Under the pieces are notes generated by a model that did no database searches, was not told the DNA's origin, and saw only the letters and a program-made list of their open reading frames with translations. From Toxonevra muliebris (taxonomy: Eukaryota > Arthropoda > Insecta > Diptera > Pallopteridae), in contig OY829327.1 of assembly GCA_963691655.1 (NCBI GenBank), positions 80,798,019-80,862,018 of the forward strand: a DNA stretch of 64,000 bases, in the 5' to 3' direction. Position numbers and translations under genes: made by a program. Positions within the stretch are counted from its first letter, which is position 1. Every line of letters starts with the position of its first letter. Of this stretch, positions 1 through 12,745 are shown in pieces.

Positions 1-1190
1 AAACCAAAATGAAAATCACAGTCAGATCAATTTAGAACAATAAGCAGTCTAAAATTTAAACGGAAAATCAGACCAAAACTAAGATTAAACTTATACCAAA
101 CTTCAACCAAAATTTAAACCCAAACTCATGAAACGTAAGACCAAAAATCAAATCAAAATTAAAACAAAATCTTTTTTTGAAAAAATTTTATCAAAATTCT
201 AACAAAACCTCAGACTTAAAACATAATCAATCAAATTCAGATCAAGTCGGACAAAACTCGGGCCAAAAAAAATACCAAAATTTAGACTAAAATCATACTA
301 CAATTCAGACCAAACTTTAAATCAAAACTCAGACCAAAATTCAAACGAAATTTGAAACAAAAATTAAACCAAAATTGAGACCAAATTGAGACCAAATTCA
401 GGTTAAAAATCGGACCAAAATTTAAACCAAATTCAGACCAAAAATCAGGCCAAAATTTTAAACTAAATTCAGAACAAAATTCAGATCTAAATTTAAACTA
501 AATTCAGACCAAAAATTTAATTAAATTCAGACCAAAATTTAAACAAAATTAAGACCAAAAATCAGATCAAATTTCAGACCAAATTCAGACCAAAAATCTG
601 ACCAAAATTTAAACTAAATTCAAACCAAATTCAGATCTAAATTTAAACCAAATTCAGATCAAAATTTTAACTAAGTTTTAACGAAAAATCAAACCAAATT
701 CAGACCAAAAATTGGACCAAAATTTAAACTAAATTCAAACCAAAATCAGACCAAAATTTAAACTAAATTTAGACTAAAAATCGGACCAAAATTAAAAAAA
801 AATTGAGACCAAAAATCGGACCAAAATCAAAACCAAATTGAGACCAAAAATCGGACCATAATTTTAACAAAATTTAGACTAAGATTTAAACTAAATTCAG
901 ACCACAAATTAGACTAAAATTTAAACCAAAAGTCGGACCAAAATTAAAGCCAAATTCAGGCCAAAAATCGGACCAAAATTTAAACAAAACTTAGACCAAA
1001 AATCGGACCAAAATTTAAACCAAATTTTGACCACAAACCAGACCAAAATTTAAACCAAATTCAGGCTAAAAATCGGACCAAAATTTAAACCAAATTTAGA
1101 CCAAAAGTTATACCAAAATTTAAAATAAATTCAAACCAAAAATCAGACCAAAATTAAAACTAAAAAGAGGACAAAATTCAAAACAAAAAC
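1..1190. repeat. Degenerate short-unit satellite (ACCAAAATTTAAAC / ATTCAGACCAAAAATC)
   Basis: The first 1.2 kb is an irregular tandem array of A-rich words such as GACCAAAATTTAAACC, AAATTCAGACC and AAATCGGACC, combined into units of roughly 12 to 35 bases. Almost no other sequence intervenes. The left edge is cut by the window, so the full length is unknown. The array fades out near 1190. A reverse-complement version of the same vocabulary occurs at about 41690-42130. Confidence 0.85.
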
Positions 1191-2750
1191 GAAACCCTAA
1201 AATTTGATCAAAATCCCCTATCAAGATCTCAAAAAGTAGAACCTCTATGAATTGGTCCTGCAATTTAAAATGTAGTATAATCCAAGTGTATATAATAAAC
1301 AATTATAAGCATTCAAATTTCTTGAAGCAGCTACAGTCCCGTAGTCCCCTCGGGATTCGGCACTGTCGAATAAAATTGACGTTCCCTCGTAATCGTTTCA
1401 ACTAAATTGATACTTCATCAAATATCTTCATAAAAATTTTACACTGAACAAAGCATAATGAAAAACAGCAACAATTTTCAATTGAGACCATCCCGAGAAT
1501 TATTCTCTCTTTCATAAGCTTTCAAATATAAAGTATTTTGCAAGAAAAAACTAAAACCACATTCCTTCCATTCTCCTTTCTTCGCTACACCTTAATACAC
1601 AAACGCTTAAGTACGGACAAGCTGGTAAGACACATGCAGTGAAGCGACGACCACACCAGTTGTCAAGCGTTGTGCAAAACAGCATTGGTGGACAGCTGCC
1701 AATATTACTAATTGGCCATATTGCATGCTAATTTCTGTATGTAAATACATGTGAATGTTTAAGAAGTGATTCGACTTGAGTCAAGTTGACTCTCCAAAAT
1801 GATGATGATAATAAAAATTATAATAAATAAAATTGCAATTAGAGTTATATAAATGTGAAAGAGAGAAGGAAATAGTTAAATGATGTGTGTGTTTTTGTGT
1901 ACGTACAATTCGTATGAGATATACAAATTAAATCGATAATAAATCTGCATACAAACATATATTTCTTTTCGCCATTTTCTTAACACTTGGTTGCATATTT
2001 ATTTTTATTTGTTTTTTTTTTTTTTTTTGTATATTTTATGTTTGGTGTAGGTACGAGCGAGCATTAGTCATAGTCTTTGTTTTTTGCCATAGATATTATG
2101 AAATTTTCCATCATCATGATTTTCACTTTCCATAGAAGGAAGTGTGCGCATTTTTGTTTGTTTGCTGCTGGTGCTGCACTACTGTGTTTTGGTTGGTTTG
2201 TTTGTTTGTTTGTGCTTTTGGTGGAATTCAATTGTTTTATTCCAAAAATGTGCAAATTATGCAAACATGTTCATGTTTTCTATTTAACAGCAAATAGAAA
2301 AATTTCAAACACACAAAGAAAAACAAATCGTTTATTACCAATTTTGGTAGTAAGCGAAAAACTCTTTGCCTTGGTTTGGTGGTGTTGAATTTTAATTTTG
2401 ATTGTAGGTTTTTTTTTTTTTTTTGGAAGGAAATCAAGTGATTTTTATGCACACATCATTAGCATGAAATACTCTAGAGGGATTTATGTGGATATAATTT
2501 GAATAACAATATTTTATCTAATTATATCGAATATAGGCAAATAAAAAAAAGTCCATTAGTTCATTAGTCCCAATGGACACTGGCAATGGTGCGGGAGTAA
2601 ATGTGCTGAATTAAATTATGTAAATAACAGAAAAGAGAGGAAAAGAGAGGGCATTCTCATGATATTCTGTTCACTTGTTTGCATGTGGTGGTAATATAAG
2701 CATAGATTGAGTTTCTCTTTAAAATTTTTCTCAGAGCTGCACTCAACTAC
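1191..2750. other. Gene-free spacer
   Basis: No coding region is supported. The stretch holds a T17-18 tract near 2011-2028, a TTTG microsatellite near 2190-2215 and another poly-T run near 2409-2424. Short open frames here have low-complexity composition and no recognisable domain. Confidence 0.6.
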
Positions 2751-2754
2751 ACTA

Positions 2755-4024
2755 AGGAGTGAGATCGAAAAAATCTTAACATATATAAAATTCAATAATT
2801 TTTAAACGGTTGATCTTAGAGTTTTTATTATTTTTTTAATTAATTGATTATATTTTACAAATTACAGAAAAATATAACTTTTATAGTTCTAACTACTACT
2901 TATGAATTCGTGGACCTTTTTCTTCCATTCGAGATTTGATAGTTGTTTCAGACACCTTTTTGGAATAGTTTGCCCTTCCCCTTTTAAAATCTTCGATATT
3001 TTGGGATACCTTTTTTGTGCTCTTTAAGTTTCTTTTCACTAGAGCCCAATATCTCTCCACTGGACTTAGCTCCGGACAATTTGGAGGATTGGCCTCTCTT
3101 GGTACAAAAACTATGTTATTACTTTGGTACCACTCCAGAGCTTTCTTGCCGTAGTGACATGATGCGAAATTGGGCCAAAAATATGTGGACACATTGTGCT
3201 CTCTTATGAAAGGAAGGAAGTCTTTTTTTTCAAACATTCTTTGATGTGTATTTCGGTATTTAAAGAGCCCACTGTAACAAATGATTTGCTTCTTTTGCCG
3301 CAACTGCATATAGCTTGCCATACCAGGAATTTTTTAGGAAATTTTGTCTGCTTTTGGATTCTAAATTGTTCTTCGACATTTCCTCGAGCATCAGCAACAT
3401 AAAAATTTTGACCCGGAAGCTGCGTAAAATCTGTCAGTACATAAGTTTCGTCGTCCATTATACAACATGAATATTTTTGTCTGAAAATCGAGTTTAATTT
3501 CCGAGCCCTATTTTTGGCGTCTAAATTTTTTGCAGCATTCCTGTCTGGAACTTTTTGGACTTTGTATGTTTTCAAACCTGTATTGGCTTTAACTTTTCGC
3601 ACCAAATAGTCAGAGCACTGGGCTAACCGGGCAGCTTTTCTGCCAGATGTGTTTGAAGATCTTCTCAATATGCTTTCTATTTTCTTGGCTTTCCCAATAT
3701 CATGTGGTCCTTTTTGTCTTTCCGAACCAGGTTTTCTATCGATAGTGAAATTCCCCTGAAACTGTTTAATAACATTGGAAACAGTTTGGCCAATTTTTTG
3801 TAGGCCCAATTTTGATTTTTTTGAAAATGTTTAATAATTTTAAGACATTCTTCCTTTTCTTCACTCATTTTGATCAAACTCATAATAAATCAACATGTTT
3901 GTCATTAAAAATAATAACTGATATATTTTTCAAAGATAACTAGATCAAAGAAATTTTTAAATTTTACACCCAAAAAAAAATTATTAGGTAAAACGTGTAT
4001 TAAGATTTTTTCAATCTCACTCCT
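2755..4024 (-). mobile_element. Tc1/mariner-class DNA transposon, DD37E-type, copy A
   Basis: The ends are near-perfect inverted repeats: AGGAGTGAGATCGAAAAAAT at the left and its complement (one C-to-T difference) at the right, continuing into ATCTTAA. A TA dinucleotide flanks each end (2753-2754 and 4025-4026), the expected target-site duplication of this superfamily. The 1270-base length matches a full-length element, and the transposase remnant lies on the minus strand. A truncated relative lies at 48191-48850, and a different family with the same D-37-E spacing at 13229-14512. Confidence 0.9.
2896..3883 (-). pseudogene. DD37E-type transposase, frameshifted and catalytically altered
   Basis: Three overlapping minus-strand frames together cover a whole transposase. 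An N-terminal helix-turn-helix part (3677-3883) shifts frame near 3800 into the central domain (3204-3809), which then shifts near 3225 into the C-terminal part (2896-3321). The central part carries the first catalytic Asp in CIMDDETYV. The last catalytic Glu is in PVERYW, with 37 residues between it and the second catalytic position, hence DD37E spacing. That second position reads WPNFASCHYG, with Asn where the 13-kb family has WPDLASCHYS. The near-3225 shift maps to a T8 run that is shorter in the 48-kb copy, so it is a local lesion. The protein would have cut and pasted the element at TA sites, but this copy cannot be active. Confidence 0.85.
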
Positions 4025-4399
4025 TAGTAAAACAATAACAAATTTCATAGAGAATAAAGAGTTAGGATTTTGCAGTCAAGAGAATTCAAAAGAAATTATA
4101 AAAACAATTGTATAGTAATTTATATCGACTGATGGAGGCTACCAGAACCATGAATTGCGCGAGTACATATATTGTTTTGAAAAAAATTTTTACTTTCCGG
4201 TGAAATAAATTTAAATTTAAATGTTAATTTTTATATTACAAAGAAAAAAAGGAATGGCATAGAAATTGAAATATAAATTTCCAGATGCAGGTTTTTTAAA
4301 TCTTATTAAAATCCCAGTCTAAAAATTACCTATAATCCCATTCCTTGTGTTGGTAGCCACCCAATGAACGACAGGCAGTCAATCGTGGGAATTTGGCGC

Positions 4400-5097
4400 A
4401 ACAAAATCAAAATACCGTAAATTGAAACAAGGAATACCTCAAGGTAGAGTCTTCTATCCTCCTATCACCCGTTGTTGCATCTGAAAAAAAAGCAAGAGTC
4501 GCAGGAGAACAGAAGAATTTTCGATTGAGGCATTCAGGATTTAAAAGAATGTCTAAAAATAGAAAAGATCGGCCAACTTCTACGCCCATCTCCCATACTA
4601 ACGAAAAATGTATGTCGCTGCAAAAACAGTTTCTATTAAAATATTAAAAAGAAGGTTTTTTTTTCACAGTCTTTGAAGTAAATTGAAAAACCGAAGCATA
4701 GAAATGTGAGTGATCATTTAATTACCACGCCCATTTCTCTATGAAAATAAAAAACTTAAGAAGTTTTAAGAACCCTTTCAGTCTTAAATTTGAAATTTAC
4801 CATAACTATTTGAATGAATACAGAATTCGGAAGTGGTCGTGGTGGAATAATATTCACGGGTACAATCGCATCTTGAATCACCCATTTTTCATGGGCTATA
4901 TGGTTTTGCACAGTACGTTGAAGTCAATTAAGATGAAAGTCACAAAAACTCAAAGTATATGGGTATACTTCCTTCCCTTCCTTCAGCTACAAATTTTTCA
5001 ACAAAATGTCGTCCTTATAATTTTTCATAATTTTGGGTTATTGTATTTGTCAAGTTATTGGAAATATATTTTAGTAGAGCAAAAAGTTTCAGCTTGA
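4400..5097 (+). pseudogene. Non-LTR retrotransposon reverse-transcriptase remnant
   Basis: At about 4409-4450 the plus strand reads KYRKLKQGIPQG, the conserved RT palm motif just upstream of the catalytic YADD box. It is followed by stops. An open stretch at 4741-5097 includes FFMGYMVLHSTLKSIKMKV, which resembles the segment after the catalytic box of LINE RTs (the motif usually reading 'ING..L..V...K.LGV'). No YADD box survives. The first motif is convincing; assignment of the second part to the same element is an inference. Clade is undetermined. Confidence 0.45.
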
Positions 5098-5099
5098 TT

Positions 5100-5630
5100 G
5101 AGTTTGACCGATTAGGACATATATAAATGCGGAAAATTCAAAATATTTTTTTAAAAATCTCCTTAAATAAGATTGTTAATGACTACAATAACCGTTAAAT
5201 TTGTTCAAAACTTAATATATATGTAACGGCTGATGAACAACTTCCTCAATCGAATTAAAAAAATTAACGTATTATTTACAATGTATTAATTATGGATATT
5301 TGAAGTGAACATTTTTTTTCACTTTTTTTGGCATAATCTCTTTAGTATGCCTGTAAATCTGAATTAATGTCAGCAAAATTTTAAATAATTTCATGGTATT
5401 TGGCCATTAAACTGTTTAATAAAAGTAATGAAATGCCTAATTGGAAATATGAATTTTTTTCTGAGCACTGTACTGTACGATCTACAGTGTAACGTCTCCA
5501 TACAACAGGAGGGCAAAAATAGAAGATATTATCGTAGAATAATGAAATTAAACAAAAATATTTATAACTTAAAATATGCTTTGAACTTGAAATAAATTGG
5601 ACAAGGAACACTCCCACCTCCTATGTAATC
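5100..5630. other. Gene-free spacer
   Basis: AT-rich sequence with no supported gene and no repeat structure that I could define. Confidence 0.5.
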
Positions 5631-5830
5631 ACCAGGGAGCCGGAAAAGGGGCAAAGTAAAATTTGAAATCTACAGTATTCACTGATTTTTCAAATATCTT
5701 TTTATTTTTATCTTTTTTTCTTATAAGCGACAAAGTCAAAAAACGAAAATCTGAAATTTGTAATTTCAAAATCAATGGTAACTATGTATAAATAGAAAAT
5801 TTTATTTTGCGTTTTTTTCCGCTCCCTGGT
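5631..5830. mobile_element. Short TIR element (MITE), ACCAGGGAGC ends
   Basis: ACCAGGGAGCCGGAAA at the left is mirrored by TTTCCGCTCCCTGGT at the right, giving a 200-base element with inverted ends of about 16 bases. AATC lies immediately outside both ends, consistent with a 4-base target duplication. There is no coding capacity. Superfamily is not assigned. Confidence 0.6.
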
Positions 5831-5832
5831 AA

Positions 5833-6903
5833 TCACTATCAAGAGTTAATAATATCTTCAAAACTACCAGGTCAATTAACTTGTTTCATATCAAAACTTT
5901 CCCTGATTCTCCCTTACCCCCCCCCCCCCCCCGCCCGCCACCACCTCCTTCTGAGAGCTTTAGGCATGAGTTTTGACACCGTATTCTAAAAGATGAAGTG
6001 TTATTTAGTTTTCCTTGATTTGAATTTTTCGTCCAACGACGAATTTCAAGTAGTTTAAAAATTAATAAAAAAATAAAAGTAATTACCGGATTTTTGCAGA
6101 TTCAAACTTTTTTGAAGGTAATAGTATTTGAAGGTAATTTGTAGCAAATTTATTTAGAACATTTCCACAACGAATCGGCGCACTGGGAGTGATTTTCAAT
6201 TGAATTTTTTTAATTAAAGCACAGTTCAACAAAATTTACTATTGAAGTTATATATAAACAGGCTTAATGAACAAATGTAGTCATCACAACAACAATGTAT
6301 ATAGAGACGGGCAAATCAGACGGCCGTTTCGGAATCCGCCACAATTCCTCATCAGTGATCTTAGTGATAGTTCTTAATCTTTCAATATCCTATATAAGCT
6401 ACTAATATTTTAAATCATAACCCAGAATTACATATTTGATTCCAAATATCTTCACTGAATAGAGATATTGAAAATAGAAAAGAGAATATTTCCAAAAAAA
6501 AAAAAATTAATAAAATTATTTATACAGTTCAATACAAAAAAAATTACAAGGTTCAGAAAGTGGGTTCTGATAAAACTCCGAAAAAAAATTAAAAATTATA
6601 CGGATCTTGGCTTTTTGTTTTACCGCATTTACGCTGCGATATTGGTTATTCCTTTCGGGACCGTAAAAATCAGAGCGCAAAACCGAATCCAGATTCGTAT
6701 TATCTGACAAACTATTTCTTGTTACAATTTTTTTTATCAAAACAGACATTTTGTGCCTTGCGCCTCAGAAGACTTGAAATTTCATGGGTCACCAATAACC
6801 CTGTGACTTTCAATGGGTCTTTTTTACGAGTTTTTTCTGTACATTTTTATTAAATATTTTTTTAAAGATAGACAAATTAACTTAGTATTAGTTTTTCACT
6901 TAA
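5833..6903. other. Spacer with a partial copy of the AAAACCGA dispersed repeat
   Basis: No gene is supported. From about 6651 (TCCTTTCGGGACCGTAA...) to about 6800 the sequence parallels the start of the TTAA-flanked element at 6904, sharing GCAAAACCGA, CAGATTC and GGGTCACC words. It is probably a truncated relative. The rest is AT-rich filler. Confidence 0.45.
5917..5932. repeat. Poly-C tract
   Basis: Sixteen consecutive C residues, followed by GCCCGCCACCACC. This is the only long homopolymeric C run in an otherwise AT-rich window. Confidence 0.9.
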
Positions 6904-7438
6904 CCCTTTCTTGACGGTAATAAAAATAGAACTGATTGAGCAAAACCGAGTTCAGATTCACATTTCTCGACACACATTTCATTATAAAAAAGTTCTTAAA
7001 AAGTTTCCATTGAAGATCTTAGGGTCACCGACGACCCACAGCAAAACTTGTATTTCCAAAAAAATAAACAAAAATTGAAAAATATGGGGAATTAAGTTTA
7101 AGTAAAAAGTTTCTCCCACAACATATTAAAAATTTGGTGTATTTGGATAAATTTTGAAAAAATTGTGAGCTATTAAAAATTAACAACAAAAAAAAAAACA
7201 ATTTTTCACTTCTTTCACTTTCTGCTACCGTTACCAAAAAAATATTTGTAAATTGTTTTAACTGAAGTTAAAAAACGTCAAGAATCCAAGATTTATAAAA
7301 ATTGATTCGATATTTTTAAAAAATCGCAAAAATTAATCTTGTGACACCGGTGTCACGATGATACCGATACCGGTTATTGGTAACCAAAATAAAATGTTGG
7401 TTGTGGTAATTGTTGTCTTCAAGAAATTTTTATAAGGG
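6904..7438. mobile_element. TTAA-flanked non-autonomous element, piggyBac-like
   Basis: TTAA precedes CCCTTTCTTGACGG at 6900-6903, and GGG is followed by TTAA at 7439-7442. TTAA duplication together with C-rich termini is the hallmark of piggyBac-class elements. The inverted ends are short (CCCTT). The interior contains the perfect palindrome GTGACACCGGTGTCAC near 7351. About 140 bases from the left end are similar, in reverse complement, to 44735-44874, so two related copies exist in the window. No coding frame. Confidence 0.55.
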
Positions 7439-7442
7439 TTAA

Positions 7443-8154
7443 GAAATTTTGGGTATCTACAACTTTTTTAAATATTTCTTACAACAGTTATGTCCCTGAA
7501 AATAACTAATCCTCGTCAGGCTAAACCAAATATTTTCAAGGCCATTCCAGCCTCGACTCAGTTTTCTTTCATGAGTTTATTTTTTTTCAAAGAGCAAAGG
7601 CTCAAGCATTAACCCTCTGCAAAGAAAGTGTACTTCCCGTGGTGGGAAAAAATTGGGATGCTGATTTTCGTATTTAAGAGCCCCAAATAGTCAAAAAGGG
7701 CTATTCACGAATTTTTAAATGTCCAGGTTTAGCTTTACGCGATGTACACATATATGTATGTATGAAAAAAAGTTTAGGGAGCTTTAAAATACTTTGACTT
7801 ACACAAAAATTCTATCTACATAAAAAAAATTTGCTTTACACATCTTTTTATTATTAAGTATTTTAAATAATTTTTTGGAATTAACGACACAAAAAACAAA
7901 AACTGAGGTTGTCCCATAAAAGTCACAATAGTTTCGACGGTTATGCTTCGATTATAACAAAATCGATGGCGCCAAGCGATAGATGAAAAAACAACAATTA
8001 ATACCAAAGTTGTTTGCTTGGGATTTAATTCAAAATCAAGAAAAATGTTCAGATTCATGTACACATATTTGTCCAAAAATCCTGAGAGAGTTAAAAGCAG
8101 TTTACAGTTGTAACCTTTCGCTCAAAAACATGCGAAAACAATAAACATTCGATA
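7443..8154. other. Gene-free spacer
   Basis: No coding or RNA gene is supported. TTAACCCTCTGC occurs near 7615 and GAGAGTTAA near 8090. These could be the ends of another TTAA-type element, but the two ends do not match well enough to call it. Confidence 0.4.
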
Positions 8155-9400
8155 TATGAATATATAAACACGTAATTGTGACTAACTTCATATCTACCAT
8201 ACGCGCCATTTTTTTGACATTGACAGCTATTCTATCTCGAAGAGCTCCAAAAATACTATAAGAATTGATCTGTCAAATAATTTTCATAATTTTACAAAAG
8301 TGTTTTACTATAGCTGAAAATGTCGAATTTCGTGCCAACAAAACAACATTTGCGGGAAGTTTTGATTTGCTTCTTCCATTTAAAGAAAAACGCAACTGAG
8401 GCACATCGTTTACTCACTGAAGCTTATCCTGACTGTGTTATAGACGTTAGAATGTGTCAGGTGTGGTATGCCCGTTTCAAAGTGGTGATTTTGATGTTGA
8501 AGACAGGGAACGTTCAGGCGGCCCGAAAAAGTTCGAAGATGAAGAATTGAAGTCATTACTCGAAGAAGATCAGTGTCAAACGCAACAAAAACTTGCAGAA
8601 TCTTTAGGAGTTGATCAATCAACCATTTCTAAACGATGAAAAGCATTGGGAATGATTCAAAAGTAAGAAAATTGGGTGCCGTACGAATTGAAGCCGAGAG
8701 ACGTCGAACGACGATTTTTCACTGAACTGCTTATTGAACGACAGAAAAGAAAGGGTTTTCTGCATCGTATTGTGACTGGCGATGAAAAGCGGATACGTTA
8801 GGATAACCCAAAGCGTAAAAAATCATGGGGACCGCCCGAACATGCATCAACATCAACGGCAAAGCCGAACATCCATGGATCCAAGCTCATGTTGTGTATT
8901 TGGTGGAATATGAAAGGTGTCGTGTATTATGAGCTGTTGAAATCGAATGAAACGATCACTGGCGACCGCTACCGACTACAATTGATGCGTTTGAGCCGAT
9001 CATTAAAGGATAAGAACCCAGAATATGAGAATAGACACGACGAAGTTATTCTTCAGCACGACAATGCTCGGCCGCATGTTGCAAGGCAAGTAAAAACATA
9101 CTTGGAAACGCTGTAATGGGAAATGCTACCCCACCCGCCGTATTCTTCAGACATTGCTCCTTCTGATTAACACTTGTTCTGATCGATGACACATGGCCTG
9201 GCTGAACAGCACTTCCGTTCTTTCGAAGAGCTCAAAAGATGGGTCGATTCGTGGATAGCCTCAAAAGATGAGGAGTTCTTTCGACGCGGAATCCGTATGC
9301 TACCAGAAAGATGGGAAAAGGTTGTGGCTAACGATGGACAATCACTTGTTCACAATAAATGTCCAAATTACGAAAAAAAATACGAGTTTATATATTCATA
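8155..9400 (+). mobile_element. mariner element, mauritiana-like, degenerate
   Basis: The transposase remnant is bracketed by TATGAATATATAAACACGTA at the left and the complement of TATGAATATATAAACTCGTA at the right, a terminal repeat of about 20 bases with one mismatch. Outer boundaries are approximate because flanking TA duplications cannot be placed unambiguously. The length of about 1.25 kb is normal for mariner. Confidence 0.75.
8320..9348 (+). pseudogene. mariner transposase (DD34D), inactivated
   Basis: Translation starts with MSNFVPTKQHLREVLICFF, typical of mauritiana-subfamily mariner transposases. A frameshift near 8475 moves into SGDFDVEDRERSGG. In-frame stops follow at 8637-8639 and 8664-8666, near 8800, after LETL near 9113, and within the PYSSDIAPSD-HLF block near 9170-9182. 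All three catalytic Asp residues are still readable: VTGDEK, LQHDNARPH and DIAPSD. The C-terminal MLPERWEKVVANDGQ ends the domain; the reading frame runs on to 9410 only by chance. It once encoded a TA-targeting cut-and-paste transposase of about 345 residues. The several independent stops indicate an old copy. Confidence 0.9.
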
Positions 9401-9410
9401 CTCCCAATAG

Positions 9411-9842
9411 GTGAGCAATATTTCTTGATTACGCTCTTTATTTTTATACTTCTGTATATCAATTGAGAATGGAATAAATGATTTGATAATTTCTTAATTT
9501 TGCAGTGTTACACAATGAAAAATCTTCAATTAAAATAGAAAACATGTACGAAATATATAAAATTGTTGAAAAGTTTTAACAATTCAATTAAAAATTCTTA
9601 AGACCATTTTCTTTTGTTATGGCTAACTATAAAGCAGCAAAAGTACAACAACAACTACTTATACATAGTCTCTCTCGATTGCTACAATTTTTAATTCTAA
9701 TAAAGGCATTCAAGTTGATTTGGATTTTATTGGCAATGCTTTGTGTTAGTGTGGTGCTCCTACTTCGTTTGTTGCATATCAATTGGTAATGCATTACAAA
9801 AACAATAAAACAAAAAAACACTAACACGCAATGTGCAACATG
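9411..9842. other. Gene-free spacer
   Basis: AT-rich, with no supported gene. It leads into the trinucleotide-repeat region. Confidence 0.5.
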
Positions 9843-10270
9843 CCGCAATCCATATTGTTGCTGTTGCTGTTGCTGCTATTGCTGCTGTGGCTCTATTGCT
9901 GTTGCTGCTTGATTAAGTTAGTTAAGAGTAAAGCAAAAGTGTAGTAGCGACTAATATTGCCAATGTAACCAAATCAATATAGCAGCAACAATAATAATAC
10001 CAACTACCAAAACGCTACCGTTGTCAATAGATGCGTATCGATGTTGTTAACAACAACAACAACAACAATAACAGCAGCAGTAGTAGTAGTAGTAACAGCT
10101 ACAATTGCGCATTTACAGATTCCACGAATTCGCACTTTAGTCAGTCCAAGCCGTAAAGCTACAGATTAGCCTCCACCACCACCAGCAACGGCAGCAGCAA
10201 CAGCAGCAGCAACAACACAGCAACCGCACTGGCTACAATGGCTAACCAACCACAATAACAACAACAATAA
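9843..10270. repeat. opa-type CAG/CAA/GTA trinucleotide tracts
   Basis: Interrupted runs of GCTGTT, CAACAA, CAGCAG and TAGTAG fill this interval, ending in CAGCAGCAACAGCAGCAGC near 10190-10213. Such tracts occur in fly coding exons and leaders, but no long ATG-started frame carries them here. Following the tract, G|GTGAGC near 10332 would be an acceptable splice donor, so a non-coding leader exon cannot be excluded. No promoter evidence supports one. Confidence 0.7.
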
Positions 10271-12299
10271 CAAAAATACTCTTACCAACATTTGTGGTAA
10301 AATCAGAGCAAAACCGGCAACTGGAAATTATGGTGAGCAAATCGTTTAAAATGAAGTGATTAAATATCGCTGTTTGGCATTTTCTTTCAGTATTAGAAAT
10401 AAATATATATTTTTTTTAAATACGCTATGGAGTATTCTGCATTTGGTTGATAAATATATATATGTATATATTTGTATATATGTATGTGTGTATCCGAATG
10501 CGTAGCTCAGCTCCTAAGCCAAAGAGTTTCCCCATTTTTGCTGCTGCTGTGCTACAACTCGTACTTTGTATCGCTTTATATATTTGGCAGATATGTAACA
10601 GTTGGACATATGCACATATATTTGTTGTTGTTGTTTGTGTTGCATTTAATTGTTTTTGTGCCTGTGGCCAACATTGCAAACGTTTCTATCAATTATCGAC
10701 CGGCTACAAACGCACAACCAACCGCATGCGATTCTCTGTATTAAGATGGTGTTGCTACTGTTGCTGTTGGTGCTGCCACTGCTGCCACTGCTGCTGCTGC
10801 TACTACTTTAAATTGGTATATCAATTTCAAATTGTAATCGATTTCTACGAATGGAATTTCATTGATGCTGTTTATTATTAAATGAATTCAGGACATAACT
10901 AAAAAGTTTATAATTGCTATTTGCAGCAGCAGTTCAGAAAAAGAATCCATTACAATTCCATAAACCTGAAAACAGTAAATGGTTAATTGCAAAAATTGCA
11001 ATGAGTGATGAGCAGATAATAGAAAATTCCACAAAGTATTTTGTATAAATTAAATTTAGAAAAAATACTATTAATCTCCTTCGTAGTAATCTGAAATTCA
11101 ATCACAGTTGAGGGGACGGGGGGAAGTAAACTTACCCGACAACTAATGCGAAAACAAATAGTTAGGTAAGATTTTCAACAAAGATATGTACATATATAGT
11201 GTTCAGCATTTAAAATTGGAATAATGTTATTCGCCAAAAATTCCGCAACAAATTGCGAAACGGAAACGAAACCGAAAGTGCAGAAGGAAGCGGACATTTA
11301 TCTTTTGTACATGCCAAACAATATATTCGTTATAATTCTAATAAATCCTAAGCCACTAAGCTTCGTTCACCAATTCTTAGGTCATTCTCTAGAGTGATCA
11401 AAACCGATTCTCGTTAATCGGGTAACCGGTTGGAATTGTAATGTAACCGTATCGGTTTCTTAAAAAACTCTATTATTCATACTATTCGAAAACCAGTTAT
11501 TTCAGTATGGTTTTTCGGTATTTTTGAATAATTAAAATCTTAATTTTAATTCAAAACAATACCTTATTGGCCGACCACACCTGGTGTTTATTTTATACAA
11601 AACATACTGGAATTACGTCGTGATCGCATAAATTATTTGAACGACGTCTTAACATCTAGTCCAATCTAAGTATGACTGTAATGCGTAAGCACAAAGCCAC
11701 GCAACGCAACTGAAATAGAGTGCAACGTACTGTTAGTTTGAAATATTCATATATAAATAAATAAGGAAATATTAAAATTAATGAAAATCAGTAAATAAAG
11801 CTCTATTCCATTTTTAGCATTTTCACTAAAAGCGAAATCACATACTTCACAAACGTTTACTCTGTTTGTTTTCAAATTTCCAAAAGATTATTTGAAGAAA
11901 CTGAACATCTAACTCAGGCAATGACATGGGCAGCGACATAAAATTTACTTATTCAGAATTACTTATGGTAGAAGAATTTATCTAAACAAAAGAATCAATT
12001 CAAGGTCCTTTATGACTTTACAAAAATACTTTTTGTATTTTAATAAAATTAAAAGATCGTACTGAAAAACTTGAATTTATATATTATAATTTACTAGCTA
12101 ATTGCAAACGAATCAAAGCCAGCGCAGCAGAGTTCAAAATCAGATTTGTGTGACTCTGTATCTCCTAGAACAAAGCAGTTCTTTGAACCTCTCTTCCAAG
12201 CTACCAAATACTAAGTGAGAATTAGTTTAAGAATTTTTATTGATTTGCATTCTTATAAAGGAAAGAAAAATGTAATTTTTGTCATTTTTTTTTGTCAGT
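10271..12299. other. Gene-free spacer with a second short CTG tract
   Basis: Open frames at 10447-10881 are driven by TATATG and GCTGCTGCC repeats (10750-10800) and look non-coding. From 10900 to 12300 there is AT-rich sequence with no recognisable gene or repeat. Confidence 0.5.
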
Positions 12300-12745
12300 A
12301 GAAACTTGCTCTTGTGAGACCTATTATCATGTATGCCTCTATAGTATGGTGGAGACGAACTTTGGTTAAATGCACAGTATCTTCTCTGACCAGGCTTCAG
12401 AGAATATCACTGGTGCAATGTGTACTACATCTGGTGATGCCCTCAATGCCTTGCTTGACTTGCTTCCTCTGGATTTTCAAATCTGTAAAGAAGCGATGAG
12501 ACCGGCCTACAGACTCCGGTTAAATGGAATTGGGCTTGTCGAGGCGGATGTAGGGCACAGTATGATATACCACCAGTTGTCGGTACAGTGCCCACTGTTC
12601 TTGATGTCCGTGGACAATCATGTGTGTTGCATCCGCTTCGGAAGAAGATATGATGTCAGGTTCCCGAAACGTGATCAATGGTTAAGTCCAAAGGTCGTAC
12701 TCCGGGGTCTTCGTCATGTCTTCTATACCAACCGAATCCAAAACC
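12300..12745 (+). pseudogene. LINE ORF2 fragment, post-RT region
   Basis: Frames shift within this segment. VRPIIMYASIVWW is followed by ITGAMCTTSGDALNALLDLL and LDFQICKEAMRPAYRLRLNG, the conserved linker after the RT fingers and palm in RNase H-bearing insect LINEs. The piece ends near KRDQWLSP, where an RNase H domain would normally begin. An RNase H tail of compatible type lies at 15290-15914, and the DD37E element at 13229 falls between. One interrupted LINE is possible but unproven, because about 1.2 kb of other sequence also separates them. Confidence 0.7.

Noticed and set aside
4741..5097. 118-codon open frame as a host gene
   Set aside because: AT-biased and flanked by an RT motif; better explained as decayed LINE sequence.
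7615..8095. A further TTAA-flanked element (TTAACCCTCTGC ... GAGAGTTAA)
   Set aside because: The two ends match at only a few positions.
10447..10881. 144-codon Cys-rich open frame
   Set aside because: Generated by GCTGCC and TATATG repeats; no known domain and no splice or leader context.
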